Shown in pieces: positions 10,191-18,898 of a stretch of 64,000 nucleotides of DNA. The first letter of the stretch is position 1. Every line of letters starts with the position of its first letter. The stretch is from positions 558,001 through 622,000 of the forward strand of contig JAFEMH010000337.1 in assembly GCA_022495995.1 (NCBI GenBank). Reading direction: 5' to 3'. The notes beneath the pieces are model-generated. The model saw only the letters and a program-made list of their open reading frames with translations. It was not told the DNA's origin and made no database searches. The position numbers and the translations under genes are program-made. This DNA is from Adenophora triphylla var. japonica. Taxonomy: Eukaryota > Streptophyta > Magnoliopsida > Asterales > Campanulaceae.

Positions 10191-12125
10191 GAGGGTGAGA
10201 GGCTGAGTGGAATGAAAAAGGGTGGAGGCAAGTTCACTCCTTTTGAACCCAATTTCTTGCTCTTCTTCCGGAGCCATTGCGGGGACGGAGAAAACCTTCT
10301 CTAATGTCCGGATTTGGAGGGAGAGCTGTTTGTTGGAGGGAGGTTCTTCTCCGATGAAGTTTATATTGTAGTCTCCGTCGTCATCCTCAAAATTGTCTCT
10401 TTCCACCCTCTCGGGACCACGAGGGTTTCGTGCCCGCTGTTGGTTATTATTGGGAGCCTGGTTGTTTCCCTTGATCCATCTGGTTAGTTCCCCATCATTG
10501 ATTCTCTGTTGAATTACTCTCTTTAGCTGGAAGCAGTCTTCTGTTCCGTGCCCGTGATCATTATGATACTCGCAGAACTTTGTCCTACTCCTCTCACTTG
10601 GTTTTCTGAGCATGGGGGGAGGAGGAGGAAAATCTGATGCCCTCATGATCACTGCTCGTGGCTCGGTGAGCTCGGTGTAGACTGTTTCCGCAACTTTTTT
10701 CCGGAGCTTGTCCGACCCACGGCCTCTGTTCTTGCCCTGGTTGTTAACTTGGGCAGCCTCTGGGGTGGTCTCCTGAACTTGGCTTATTCTTTCCTTGGCT
10801 GAAGCTCGGGGAACGGGCATACTGCTCTCCTCGGCAGAGGCAATGGCAGAAGCCCTTTCATACATCTCCTCCACTGTTTTTGGTTGGCTGGAGGCGAAAT
10901 TCAATTTCAGGAAGGAGGAGGTGAGGCCTCCCTCAAAGCAAAGTCTAATATCCCCCTCTTCCAGATCCACTATCTCCTCGCTCACCTTTCTGAAGCGAGC
11001 AATGTAATCTTTTGTGGATTCAGTGGGGGCCTGCTTGACACGGACAAGATCTGTCTTTGGTCTAGCGGGCACCCCGGCTCCAGCAAAGGCATTAAGGAAA
11101 ATGTTCCTGAAGTGGCCGAAAGAGTTGATGGAGCGGGGTTTGAGAGCCAGCATCCAGGATAGGGTCTTGCCCGTGAAAGTGGCAGCTAGAGCTTTGCACA
11201 TTACGGATTCGTCCGCGGAGAATAATGCCATTTGGCCCTCAAATCTACCCATGTGGCTCCTCGCGTTCTTGGAACCATCATATGTGTCCATCTGGGGGGG
11301 CTTCCCCTTCTGGATAGGTGCCCGCGCGATCTTGTCGCTGAAGGCATCCATTGTGCGACCACATTTTTGGGCTGCCTTCTGATGGGTTTCCCACATTTTC
11401 TGCATGAAATCAACGAACTCAGGGTTCTGGCTATCAATCTTCTGTTTTTTATTACGTGGAGCCACGGCCTTCCCCTTGGCCGGAGCCAGGGGTAGTGCTT
11501 GGGGCCTCGCACGTTGGTTTGACTGCGCCTCTTCCCCAATCTCCTCGCTATCATCTACGTGCACCACACTGCGCTTGGCCATCTGTCCGCGCTCAAGGGT
11601 CGGTTCAACCCGGTTTTCCCCCGCAGCTTGACTAGCAAGTGATTTAACGGGAGCTCGTTGGGAGAACCTTTGGGACCCTTGTGGAAACTCTAGCCCTCCA
11701 TTGGCCTCTATTTTGAACATTTCCAATTGTTGGTCGGCAATTACCATGGCCTCAGCGACCAGCTTGGATTTGGAGTCCAGAATTTCTTGTCTCCTCAGGA
11801 TTTGCTCCGGGGAGAGAGGAGTGTTCATGGTTGTGTTTCTGGGGGGAGCTTGTGGAGTTTTGGGACTTTTGTTTAGGAGGGCTTGTGCTTTTTCAGCACG
11901 TATTTGGTCTGTGAGCTTGTGCATGGCTTTCTGACCGGGGGAAAGGGTGTGAGCAGACTGGGAACGGGCCCCCATTCTGTTGAAGACAGAGTTAGTTTGC
12001 TTACCCTTATTGATAGCGGAGGGTGAGGCTTGGTTCTCATCCTCCAAGGTCAAATGACCAGCGTTTTCCAGTATCTTAGACATATTCTGTGAAAAGATGA
12101 TGAAAAAAGAAGAGCCTTTCGGCAC
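10083..12125 (-). CDS. Gag polyprotein of the Tat element
   Basis: Open frame of 680 aa; a second Met at 12083 (MSKILENAG) may be the true start. The first 250 residues are low-complexity and basic. A Retrotrans_gag capsid domain follows at about 262-440 (MDTYDGSKNARSHMGRF, LSWMLALKP.SI.SF, RVKQAPTESTKDYIARF). A zinc-knuckle-like CEYHNDHGHGTEDC sits near residue 517, of the CxxHx4Hx4C kind usual in Tat elements. The frame then enters the protease and ends after RVLID with an off-frame tail. Gag forms the particle that packages element RNA. It is the only sense-strand ORF of this element still largely intact. Confidence 0.88.
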   Translation of the reverse strand: MPKGSSFFIIFSQNMSKILENAGHLTLEDENQASPSAINKGKQTNSVFNRMGARSQSAHTLSPGQKAMHKLTDQIRAEKAQALLNKSPKTPQAPPRNTTMNTPLSPEQILRRQEILDSKSKLVAEAMVIADQQLEMFKIEANGGLEFPQGSQRFSQRAPVKSLASQAAGENRVEPTLERGQMAKRSVVHVDDSEEIGEEAQSNQRARPQALPLAPAKGKAVAPRNKKQKIDSQNPEFVDFMQKMWETHQKAAQKCGRTMDAFSDKIARAPIQKGKPPQMDTYDGSKNARSHMGRFEGQMALFSADESVMCKALAATFTGKTLSWMLALKPRSINSFGHFRNIFLNAFAGAGVPARPKTDLVRVKQAPTESTKDYIARFRKVSEEIVDLEEGDIRLCFEGGLTSSFLKLNFASSQPKTVEEMYERASAIASAEESSMPVPRASAKERISQVQETTPEAAQVNNQGKNRGRGSDKLRKKVAETVYTELTEPRAVIMRASDFPPPPPMLRKPSERSRTKFCEYHNDHGHGTEDCFQLKRVIQQRINDGELTRWIKGNNQAPNNNQQRARNPRGPERVERDNFEDDDGDYNINFIGEEPPSNKQLSLQIRTLEKVFSVPAMAPEEEQEIGFKRSELASTLFHSTQPLTLRMRINRANIGRVLIDLLEVCQRYSLLPYIGRNEND

Positions 12126-12199
12126 TCGTTTTGTTTAGGACACGAGAGGTGCCTTGAAAACAAAATACACGGGAAGTAAATAAAGAAAAGATTCTCAGA

Positions 12200-12217
12200 T
12201 TCCCGGCAATGGAACCA
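12200..12217 (-). promoter_or_regulatory. Primer binding site of the Tat element
   Basis: One base inside the 5' LTR the minus strand reads TGGTTCCATTGCCGGGAA. The TTGCCGGG core and TGG start resemble the tRNA-Asp-type site used by many Tat/Athila elements, with several mismatches in the first eight bases. Confidence 0.6.
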
Positions 12218-12218
12218 C

Positions 12219-13122
12219 TGATGACGCCAAGCTTTTCAGGTTCAGGAGCGGTTCAAGGATATCTGGCTAGGATATTTAGGTGGTTAGTTTGTACCTAGAT
12301 CACAACACAAAGAAGCACCGTTAAGGTCAAAGTTGGATGTTACTCCAACTCAGGCCCTCGGGTGTGAGAGTAAGAATACTGAGATAATAAGGCTTTGAAT
12401 ACCTTGGAGTGTGTGTGTGTGTTTAGGGTTTAGAGTAATATGGCTTACTCAATTGTATATGGAACTTACCTTGCCCAAGGGGACAAAGGCCTTCTATTTA
12501 TAGGCAATGCAGTGGTGCTTGTTGAGGTAAGCAATGAGATCAGCAATGAGATCAGCCCTAGGGGGCACTTTGGTATTTGACCAGCTACACGTGTCCGCAT
12601 CTAATTGGTCATGTCAGGGAACATTGGTCGTCCGTGGACATGGCTGAAAGGGACATGAGTCGTGTAGCCGGCTTGGGGCATTAAATGGAATAGTAGGCGC
12701 CGACCGAGCCGCAATGAATGCGTGATGGGGAGCCGGCAAGTGGCCCGTCGAGCGCAAGCTAACTTGCTCGCAATGCTTGATATTAACCAGAGGCGCATAC
12801 GTGCCCGCGGCCAACGCTGTGGGCCGCAGCCAAAGGTATATGACGCGAGCACGGTTGATGCGGTCATGCCTACTGCGGTACGGGTCCCTGCGGACATACA
12901 ATCTGCGGGCACGGACCCAACGGTCACAGGTCGTGCGGGCACGAATATAGCGGTCAGGATCCTTCCGGTCTTTGATAGGATTAATGCGGGGAGGGACGCG
13001 GTCTTGACCTCAAGGGCCTATCTGTCCGCGGTCTTCCCCCCCAGCGGTCTAGGAACTGCCACGTCACTGGTTTCTTGGACCAGACCGAGCGCGGGCCCGG
13101 TCCAGTAGATCCGGGCTCATCA
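12219..13122 (-). repeat. 5' LTR of the Tat element
   Basis: 904 bp, TGATGA...TCATCA, followed by AATTG, the second copy of the target duplication. It carries the TATA box that should drive the genomic RNA. Confidence 0.95.
12494..12502 (-). promoter_or_regulatory. TATA box in the 5' LTR
   Basis: The minus strand reads TATAAATAG inside a strictly conserved part of both LTRs. It is the expected core promoter for gag-pol transcription, with the start site some 30 bases downstream. Confidence 0.6.
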
Positions 13123-13377
13123 AATTGTAATTATGCCAGGACTCTGTAGGTCGACGTAATGATGTAGGTCGAGGTCGCCTGTTGGGTTTAGGTCGACCTG
13201 ACTGATGAATATGGTTGAACCGTACTCGAATATCATCTGAATCGTTAAGTCGGACCAAGCTAGGTCGGGACCTCGTAGGTCGGACAATGAGCTTAGGTCG
13301 ACTGATCATGTTGATGGGCCTTGGGCCTAGTAATAATTGGGCCTAGCCCACTAAGAACGTGGTGGCAATAATAGATA
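13123..13377. other. Flank with clustered TAGGTCG words
   Basis: Begins with the second target duplication. The word TAGGTCG occurs six times between about 13146 and 13305. No ORF or known element is recognised; it could belong to an older LTR into which the Tat element inserted. Confidence 0.4.
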
Positions 13378-13661
13378 CTCCCTCCGTCCCGCTAATATTA
13401 GCACAAACACTGTTTGCGCGGGAATTAAGGAATATGATATTTTAATAAAATGTTGTGAGTGTAAAAGAATGAGTGGAGAGAGAATGAGTGGAGGGTGTAA
13501 TAAATTATAATGGTGTTGTGAGTATTAAAATAATGTAGGAGAGAGAATGAGTGGGGTTGAGTGAATATTTTATTAATATAAAGTTTCCTTTTTGGGAGTG
13601 TGCGAATATTAGCGGGATGCCCAAAAAGAAAAGTGTGCTAATATTAGCGGGACGAAGGGAG
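13378..13661. mobile_element. Stowaway-type MITE
   Basis: 284 bp with near-perfect terminal inverted repeats (CTCCCTCCGTCCCGCTAATA at the left; the right end matches with one change over 27 bp), flanked on both sides by the dinucleotide TA. It is non-coding. TA flanks and the CTCCCTCCGTCC terminus are the hallmarks of Tc1/mariner-derived Stowaway elements. Confidence 0.92.
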
Positions 13662-13989
13662 TATATGATTGGGCTTTACTCGCTGGACCTAGCTCGTCAC
13701 TTTTATTCTGTTCAGTAACTATTTCCTATCCTACTTTTTTTTATCCTTCATATTCACACACCTATTTTAATAATTTACTTTTCATTTATAAAAAGTAGAA
13801 ATTTTCATTGAAACGGAAAGAACAAAAAATAAAATCTATTAAGTAGCAGTAGTAATAATGATATATGATTGAGTAATTATTTCATGTGGGTTAAAGATAT
13901 AATTATTCTTACATTATTTATAATGCAAATGAGTAAAAAAAGTTAGGTAAGTGTCGATTTTTTTATTTTTTTTTTTGTGATTACACATA
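13662..13989. other. AT-rich spacer between two MITEs
   Basis: No gene. Low-complexity AT-rich sequence with a run of T near 13733; possibly remnants of another MITE (AACGGAAAGAAC near 13813). Confidence 0.4.
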
Positions 13990-14225
13990 ATCCTTTCGTT
14001 CCACCTCACTTAAAATTTTGTTAAACATGAACTTTGAACAAGTAATTTAAAATAAAAAATAATGAACCTAAAAAAAATCTAAAAATTGTTATTAAAAGTG
14101 TTATTAATCGTGATACAATAACAATTTTTTAATTTTATTAGAATTATTATTTTTTGTTTAAATTACATGAAAAAGGTATAATCATGTTTACCAAAATCTT
14201 AATCGGCCAGATGGGACGGAAAGAG
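13990..14225. mobile_element. Degenerate Stowaway-like MITE
   Basis: The ends resemble each other in inverted orientation: ATCCTTTCGTTCCACCT on the left and AGATGGGACGGAAAGAG on the right, both related to the CTCCCTCCGTCCCA consensus and each next to TA. About 236 bp, AT-rich, non-coding, and older than the MITE at 13378-13661 judging by TIR mismatches. Confidence 0.6.
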
Positions 14226-14473
14226 TACATTTATCTAAATTAACATTCTTAAAAAAATAAGTGAAGAAATAGAACTTTTACTGCGAGACAAAGAAATAGA
14301 GTTTTGGCCAAAAATAGAAGAGATGTTCCTAGGAAAAATATTAGTGTCAACGTTTGCGTTGGTACTAGTATTGCCTTCAATGTTGCCACTGTTGTTCTGT
14401 CAATTCAAAATAAGAAATAGCATTTTATTTATAAAAATAAAGTGAATGTTAATTAAAATTTTGTTTGTTTTTT
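14226..14473. other. AT-rich sequence left of the gag-pro element
   Basis: No coding potential or recognisable element, apart from a short GTGTCAACGTTTGCGTTGGTAC stretch near 14346. Confidence 0.35.
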
Positions 14474-15052
14474 TGATGTAAATAGAATGAACGCAGCGGA
14501 ATAATAAATTATAATAAATAACCTGGATAGACAAACAACTGAATAAACGTATTGTTTGACCTAGATCAAATCCACGAACTAGGGTTTGGCAAGAACAACA
14601 CCAAGTTGATGAGATTCTTGAAGATCTGAAGAAATCAGCCCCAAAAGGGATTCAATCTTCAAACAAGTCTACGAAGACTAACAATTGCAAAAGCAATTAT
14701 ATTATAAAACAATAATATCAAAAGTATCCTAAAACAAACAATGAAAGGAGTATTTATACTCAAAACAAAACCCTAAACTACTTGGAAAAGGAAAAGGAAA
14801 AAGAGTCCTAATTTGATACGTCACAAACAAAGAAACAAAATCAAACGTAATCCCTGAAAACGCTTTGTCACGAGTCGTGCTCTCTGCGCACGACTCGTCC
14901 TCGCTTGATCAATGGTGAAACGACTCGTGATACAAAATTTACTCGTGCGGCTTTCGGGCACGAGTCGTGCTTCTCGGCCACGAAGTCGTGCCGCATCCCG
15001 GGAGGCCGTCCTTTGCTGCTCAAACGTGCTTCATCTTTGGATACATCACACA
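14474..15052 (-). repeat. 3' LTR of the gag-pro element
   Basis: Starts TGATGTAAATAG, matching 16949 onward for at least 440 bp. The inner boundary is set at ...CATCACACA, next to the polypurine tract CCCCCACTTC (plus strand). The protease frame runs into it. The last ~130 bp have no partner in the window, so the inner boundary is an inference. Confidence 0.75.
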
Positions 15053-16082
15053 CCCCCACTTCAAAAGAATTCGTCCCTGAATTCTTGCCTTTATAATAAG
15101 AACATGGTTTAGCAGTTTTAGACCCTCCAATGTTGACCTTCCGCCCCGACCTCCCCTTGATCAACCCTTTAGGCTTTCGTGCACCCGAAAATAAATATGG
15201 GGGAACACAAATGGATATAATACCCTTACCCACACCATCACGAACATTCATCCTCGTATCAAGTAATGGGGAGAGAGTAAAGCGAACACCATCCTTCACA
15301 AAACTAACCATATTCGTACGACCACAATGCATTGAACCAACATCAAAGTGCCACGGCCGTCCCAGCAACAACTGGCAAGCACTCATATCAACTATATCAC
15401 AAGTAACTGCATCCCTATAAGTACCAATGGAAAAAGGTACAACACATTGATGAGTTACCGTAAGTGTGCCCGTAGCATTAATCCACCCAACAACATAGGG
15501 GGTGGGATGTTTCTTTACTTCAAGATTGAGCCGATTCACCAATCCCCTTGCCACTAAGTTTGTACTACTTCCACTATCAATAATAACATTGGCCACCACA
15601 CCATGAACCATCCCCTTCGTACGAAAAATATTGTGCCTTTCAAAATCAGCCACCACATTGTCCACCACAGGAGGAGGGGACACAAGCTTGCGAACCACAA
15701 AAGAATCATGAATGTCACCCTCATCCTCATCATAACCATTAGGATCAATATGAACAATCGGAAAACCATCCTCCTCATCAAACTCATCACGATCTACCAG
15801 ATTAACCCCTTTCCGACCATTAGGACAGTTACTAGAATTATGCCCCGGTTGTTGACACCTATAAAATTTATTACCAAAAGTTTTAGCATAGGGATTATTA
15901 GTTTGTTGCGTACCAGCATGAGTAGTCGTCTGACGAACCGGCTGAGTCTTGGCCGCAACTTGAGTTGGTGTCTTATCATCACTATTCTTAGAACCCGAAA
16001 CTTGAGGTTTATCATGACCCACTACCTTATTCAAACCTGAAGTCTGGTTCGTGTTACCCGAAAATTGGTCAAGATTGCTCAT
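14868..16082 (-). CDS. Gag C-terminus and aspartic protease
   Basis: 404-aa frame continuing gag after a 1-nt shift. A zinc knuckle near residue 72 reads FYRCQQPGHNSSNCP: the usual first Cys is Tyr, so the CCHC site lacks one ligand. Residues about 110-140 are acidic. The retropepsin domain follows: catalytic VIIDSGSSTNLV near residue 170, and the hydrophobic LLLGRPWHFD motif near 245. The next part (SFVKDGVRFTLSPL) is the usual post-protease linker, but the RT that should follow is missing and a short basic tail ends inside the 3' LTR. The protease looks intact and could mature Gag if expressed. Confidence 0.82.
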   Translation of the reverse strand: MSNLDQFSGNTNQTSGLNKVVGHDKPQVSGSKNSDDKTPTQVAAKTQPVRQTTTHAGTQQTNNPYAKTFGNKFYRCQQPGHNSSNCPNGRKGVNLVDRDEFDEEDGFPIVHIDPNGYDEDEGDIHDSFVVRKLVSPPPVVDNVVADFERHNIFRTKGMVHGVVANVIIDSGSSTNLVARGLVNRLNLEVKKHPTPYVVGWINATGTLTVTHQCVVPFSIGTYRDAVTCDIVDMSACQLLLGRPWHFDVGSMHCGRTNMVSFVKDGVRFTLSPLLDTRMNVRDGVGKGIISICVPPYLFSGARKPKGLIKGRSGRKVNIGGSKTAKPCSYYKGKNSGTNSFEVGVCDVSKDEARLSSKGRPPGMRHDFVAEKHDSCPKAARVNFVSRVVSPLIKRGRVVRREHDS

Positions 16083-16914
16083 AGCAGGAGACCCCCCAAA
16101 TCGTGGAGATGGAGTAGAAGCAAGTCAGCCGTTCCACTTTCTTGGCCCTTGAAATAACATCTGCTAGAGAATGGGAAGTAACCAACTCGACTTGATTACG
16201 AATATCAACCCGAAGACCATTAATAAATCTCGCCACCTGCCTGTCTTCTGATTCGAACACATCAGTGCGAGCTGCTTGGGAATAGAAATCCCTAGAATAC
16301 TCCTCAATTGTGCGACTCCCTTGGGAACAAGACAAAAACTTCAAATATAATCGTTGCTCGTGATCTTCAGGAAGAAATTGCTTTCGTAACTCAAACCTCA
16401 TATTTTCCCATCGATCAATTGGTCGACGACCATCTCTAACTCGTTGCCTATTCAAAGTATCCCACCAAGCAGACGCACTACCACGTAATTTGTAAGCGAC
16501 GTATGGGACCTTCCTGTCTTCCTTAACACGCATCAAGGCAAAGAATTTTTCAACCTCCCGTAACCAATCTGTAAAATCTTCAATACCCAACTCACTTGAA
16601 AAAGAAGGGATATCCGCACGAATTTTAGGTCGTTGGTCATTTGGCTGATCATCATCTCTCCTTCTATTATCTCTTCTTCTATCATCTCTTCTTCTATCAT
16701 CGTTGCGAGCATACTCATCTTCCCGCTCTGGCCCATGCCCTCGATTTCCATCATCAACTCGCAGGCCTCGCAAAACATCTATGAGTTCCGTATGACGCTG
16801 CGCCTGGGCTGCTTCGCGATCTGCAGCTAATTGATCCTGGCGTTCCAATCTTGCAAGAATTGCAGCTAACCCACTTTGAATTTCGCCGTTGTTAACTCCT
16901 TGATTTCCAGCCAT
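16069..16914 (-). CDS. Gag (capsid) of the gag-pro element
   Basis: The start at 16914 (MAGNQGVNNGEIQ) is preferred; an upstream ATG at 16947 would place the primer binding site inside the coding sequence. A short coiled coil (ILARLERQDQLAADREAAQA) is followed by an Arg/Asp-rich stretch (RRRDDRRRDNRRRDD, about residues 75-95) and a Retrotrans_gag domain: FTDWLREVEKFFALM, KLRGSASAWWDTLNRQR, LYLKFLSCSQGSRTIEEYSR. The frame is lost near 16130 in the sequence just before the partner frame at 16082, so gag and protease were originally one polyprotein. Chromovirus-like gypsy elements have similar gags. Confidence 0.85.
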   Translation of the reverse strand: MAGNQGVNNGEIQSGLAAILARLERQDQLAADREAAQAQRHTELIDVLRGLRVDDGNRGHGPEREDEYARNDDRRRDDRRRDNRRRDDDQPNDQRPKIRADIPSFSSELGIEDFTDWLREVEKFFALMRVKEDRKVPYVAYKLRGSASAWWDTLNRQRVRDGRRPIDRWENMRFELRKQFLPEDHEQRLYLKFLSCSQGSRTIEEYSRDFYSQAARTDVFESEDRQVARFINGLRVDIRNQVELVTSHSLADVISRAKKVERLTCFYSISTIWGVSCYEQS

Positions 16915-16934
16915 GATAATCCTTGGATCGTCCT

Positions 16935-16946
16935 TCTCTGATACCA
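16935..16946 (-). promoter_or_regulatory. Primer binding site (initiator tRNA-Met)
   Basis: The minus strand reads TGGTATCAGAGA two bases inside the 5' LTR, matching the widespread plant TGGTATCAGAGC site. Confidence 0.85.
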
Positions 16947-16948
16947 AC

Positions 16949-17392
16949 TGATGTAAATAGAATGAACGCAGCGGAATAATAAATTAAAATAAATAACCTG
17001 GATAGACAAACAACCGAATAAACGTATTGTTTGACCTAGATCGAATCCACGAACTAGGGTTTGGCAAGAACAACACCAAGTTGATGAGATTCTTGAAGAT
17101 CTGAAGAAATCAGCCCCAAAAGGGATTCAATCTTCAAACAAGTCTACGGAGACTAACAATTGCAAAAGCAATTATATTATAAAACAATAATATCAAAAGT
17201 ATCCTAAAACAAACAATGAAAGAAATATTTATACTCTAAACAAAACCCTAAACTACTAGGAAAAGGAAAAAGAGTCCTAATTTGATACGTCACAAACAAA
17301 GAAACAAAATCAAACGTAATCCCTGAAAACGCGCCTGTCACGAGTCGTGCTCTCCTGCACGACTCGTCTCTGCTTGATCAATCGTGAAACGA
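16949..17392 (-). repeat. 5' LTR of the gag-pro element, truncated
   Basis: 444 bp match 14474-14923. The copy stops at ...GTGAAACGA where CACTACCAGAAA begins, so the CACTA end interrupts it. Confidence 0.85.
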
Positions 17393-17409
17393 CACTACCA
17401 GAAACAGGT
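17393..17409 (+). repeat. Left CACTA terminal inverted repeat
   Basis: CACTACCAGAAACAGGT, pairing with 51979-51995 with one mismatch. Confidence 0.9.
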
Positions 17410-17935
17410 GTTTTAGCGACGGAATTATCAGCGACGGATCCATTCCGTCGCTAAATAGCGGCGGAATATAAGCTTTAGCGTCGGAATTATTTTGGCGTCA
17501 AATTTAGCGACGAAATTTAATTTAAATTCCGTCGCTAAATTCCGCCGCTAAAACGAATATTTCTCGAATATTCGTTTAATTACTGCCACTATTTTCGCGG
17601 TTGATTTACCGACGGAATATTCCGCCGCTAAATCTTTATCAGCGACGGAATTATTCCGCCGGTGAAAATATATCATTTCTTTATTTTTTTATTTATCAGC
17701 GTCGGAAATATTCCGACGGTGAAATTAAATTTTTTTTTTGAAATATTACACCGACGGAATATTTTCGCCGCTGAATAATTAATTTTTTTTAATTTATCAG
17801 CGTCGGAAATATTCCGACGGTAAAATTAAATGTTTTTTTTTAATTAAACACCGACGGAATATTTCCGCCGCTGATAATTTAATATTTTTTATTTTTCAGC
17901 GACGGAAATATTCCGTTTCTGATATGAAAATGTAA
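17393..17935. repeat. 5' subterminal palindrome array
   Basis: About ten units of the form CAGCGWCGGAAWATTCCGNCGGTGA, each nearly palindromic and separated by 25-45 bp of AT-rich sequence. In CACTA elements such motifs bind the TnpA-type protein. Cores vary between GCGACGG, GCGTCGG, GCGGCGG and CCGACGG. Confidence 0.85.
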
Positions 17936-18269
17936 TTTTTGTTTATTTTTAGAACTAATTAACAAAATAACAAACTAAAAAACATTAAAGTATCATAAAT
18001 ATTTTTGATATTTTTGAAAAAATAAATAAATCATAAATATTTATTAATTTTAATTTAATAAATATCATTATTTTTATTTATGTAAAATATGAAAGTTATT
18101 TTAAATTACTCTCAAAAAAATAATTATGAGTCAATAAATATTATTTTTTAAAAAATAAATACCACATAAATATTTATTAATTTTAATTTAATAAATATCA
18201 TTCTTTATAATTATTTAAAACATGAAAATTATTTTAAATTACACTAAAAAAATAAATATGAGTCAATAA
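17936..18269. repeat. AT-rich arm, inverted copy at 28551-28725
   Basis: The stretch from about 17995 to 18150 reads, in reverse complement, almost the same as 28551-28720 (shared words GAGTCAATAAATATTATTTT and ATCATAAATATTTATTAATT). It also repeats itself imperfectly further right (near 18165-18265). Non-coding. Confidence 0.75.
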
Positions 18270-18870
18270 ATACACTATACCCTATACCCTATACACTATA
18301 CCATATACCCTATACCCTATACCCTATACACTATACCATATACCCTATACCCTATACCCGATACCCTATACCCTATACCCGATACCCTATACCGTATACG
18401 TAACCCTATACACTATACCCGATACCCTATACCCTATACACTATACCATATACCCTATACCCTATAGCAAATAACTTATACCCTATACCCTATACACTAT
18501 ACCCTATACACTATACACTATACACTATACATTATACACTATATCCTATACCCTATACCCTATACACTATACCATATACCCTATACCATATACCCTATAC
18601 CCTATACCCTATATGGTATACCCTATACACTATACCCGATACCCTATACCCTATACACTATACCATATACCCTATACCCTATAGCAAATAACTTATACCC
18701 TATACCCTATACACTATACCCTATACACTATACACTATACACTATACATTATACACTATATCCTATACCCTATACCCTATACCATATACCCTATACCCTA
18801 TACCCTATACCCTATACCCTATACACTATACCATATACCCTATACCATATACCCTATACCCTATACCCTA
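18270..18870 (+). repeat. CCCTATA tandem array (block 1)
   Basis: A degenerate 7-bp repeat: CCCTATA alternating with CACTATA, CCATATA and CCCGATA. A longer unit is visible: the unusual segment TATAGCAAATAACTTATACC appears twice, 207 bp apart (near 18474 and 18681). The array is open in three frames (YTLYPIP-type peptides) but does not look like a gene. Confidence 0.9.
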
Positions 18871-18898
18871 TTTTTTTTTTTTTTTTTTTTTTTTTTTA

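Larger units (their letters stand above)
73..13122 (-). mobile_element. Complete Tat-type Ty3/gypsy LTR retrotransposon
   Basis: The element has LTRs of 912 and 904 bp that begin TGATGA and end TCATCA, flanked by the 5-bp duplication AATTG. Read on the minus strand the order is 5' LTR, primer binding site, gag, protease, RT, RNase H, a second RNase H and integrase. A long 3' region then carries genes on the opposite strand, before the 3' LTR. The second RNase H, the gag knuckle of type CxxHx4Hx4C and the antisense genes fit the Tat lineage. On the minus strand GGAGCTAGGGGCCAT lies just before the 3' LTR and may act as a weak polypurine tract. Pol is frameshifted in several places, so this copy cannot be autonomous. 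Confidence 0.95.
14474..17392 (-). mobile_element. Non-autonomous gypsy LTR element with gag and protease only
   Basis: Two similar LTR segments (14474-15052 and 16949-17392) in direct orientation flank a minus-strand gag-protease region. A primer site matching initiator tRNA-Met lies at the 5' LTR, and a G-rich polypurine tract (GAAGTGGGGG on the minus strand) lies at the 3' LTR. RT, RNase H and integrase are absent: the protease region passes almost directly into the 3' end. The right LTR ends abruptly at a CACTA terminus, and its missing last ~135 bp are not found beyond that element's other end. Movement would need enzymes supplied in trans. Confidence 0.85.

Noticed and set aside
15554..16040. 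Frames on both strands overlapping the gag-pro element
   Set aside because: Off-frame readings of the gag-protease coding sequence, with biased residues and no domain.
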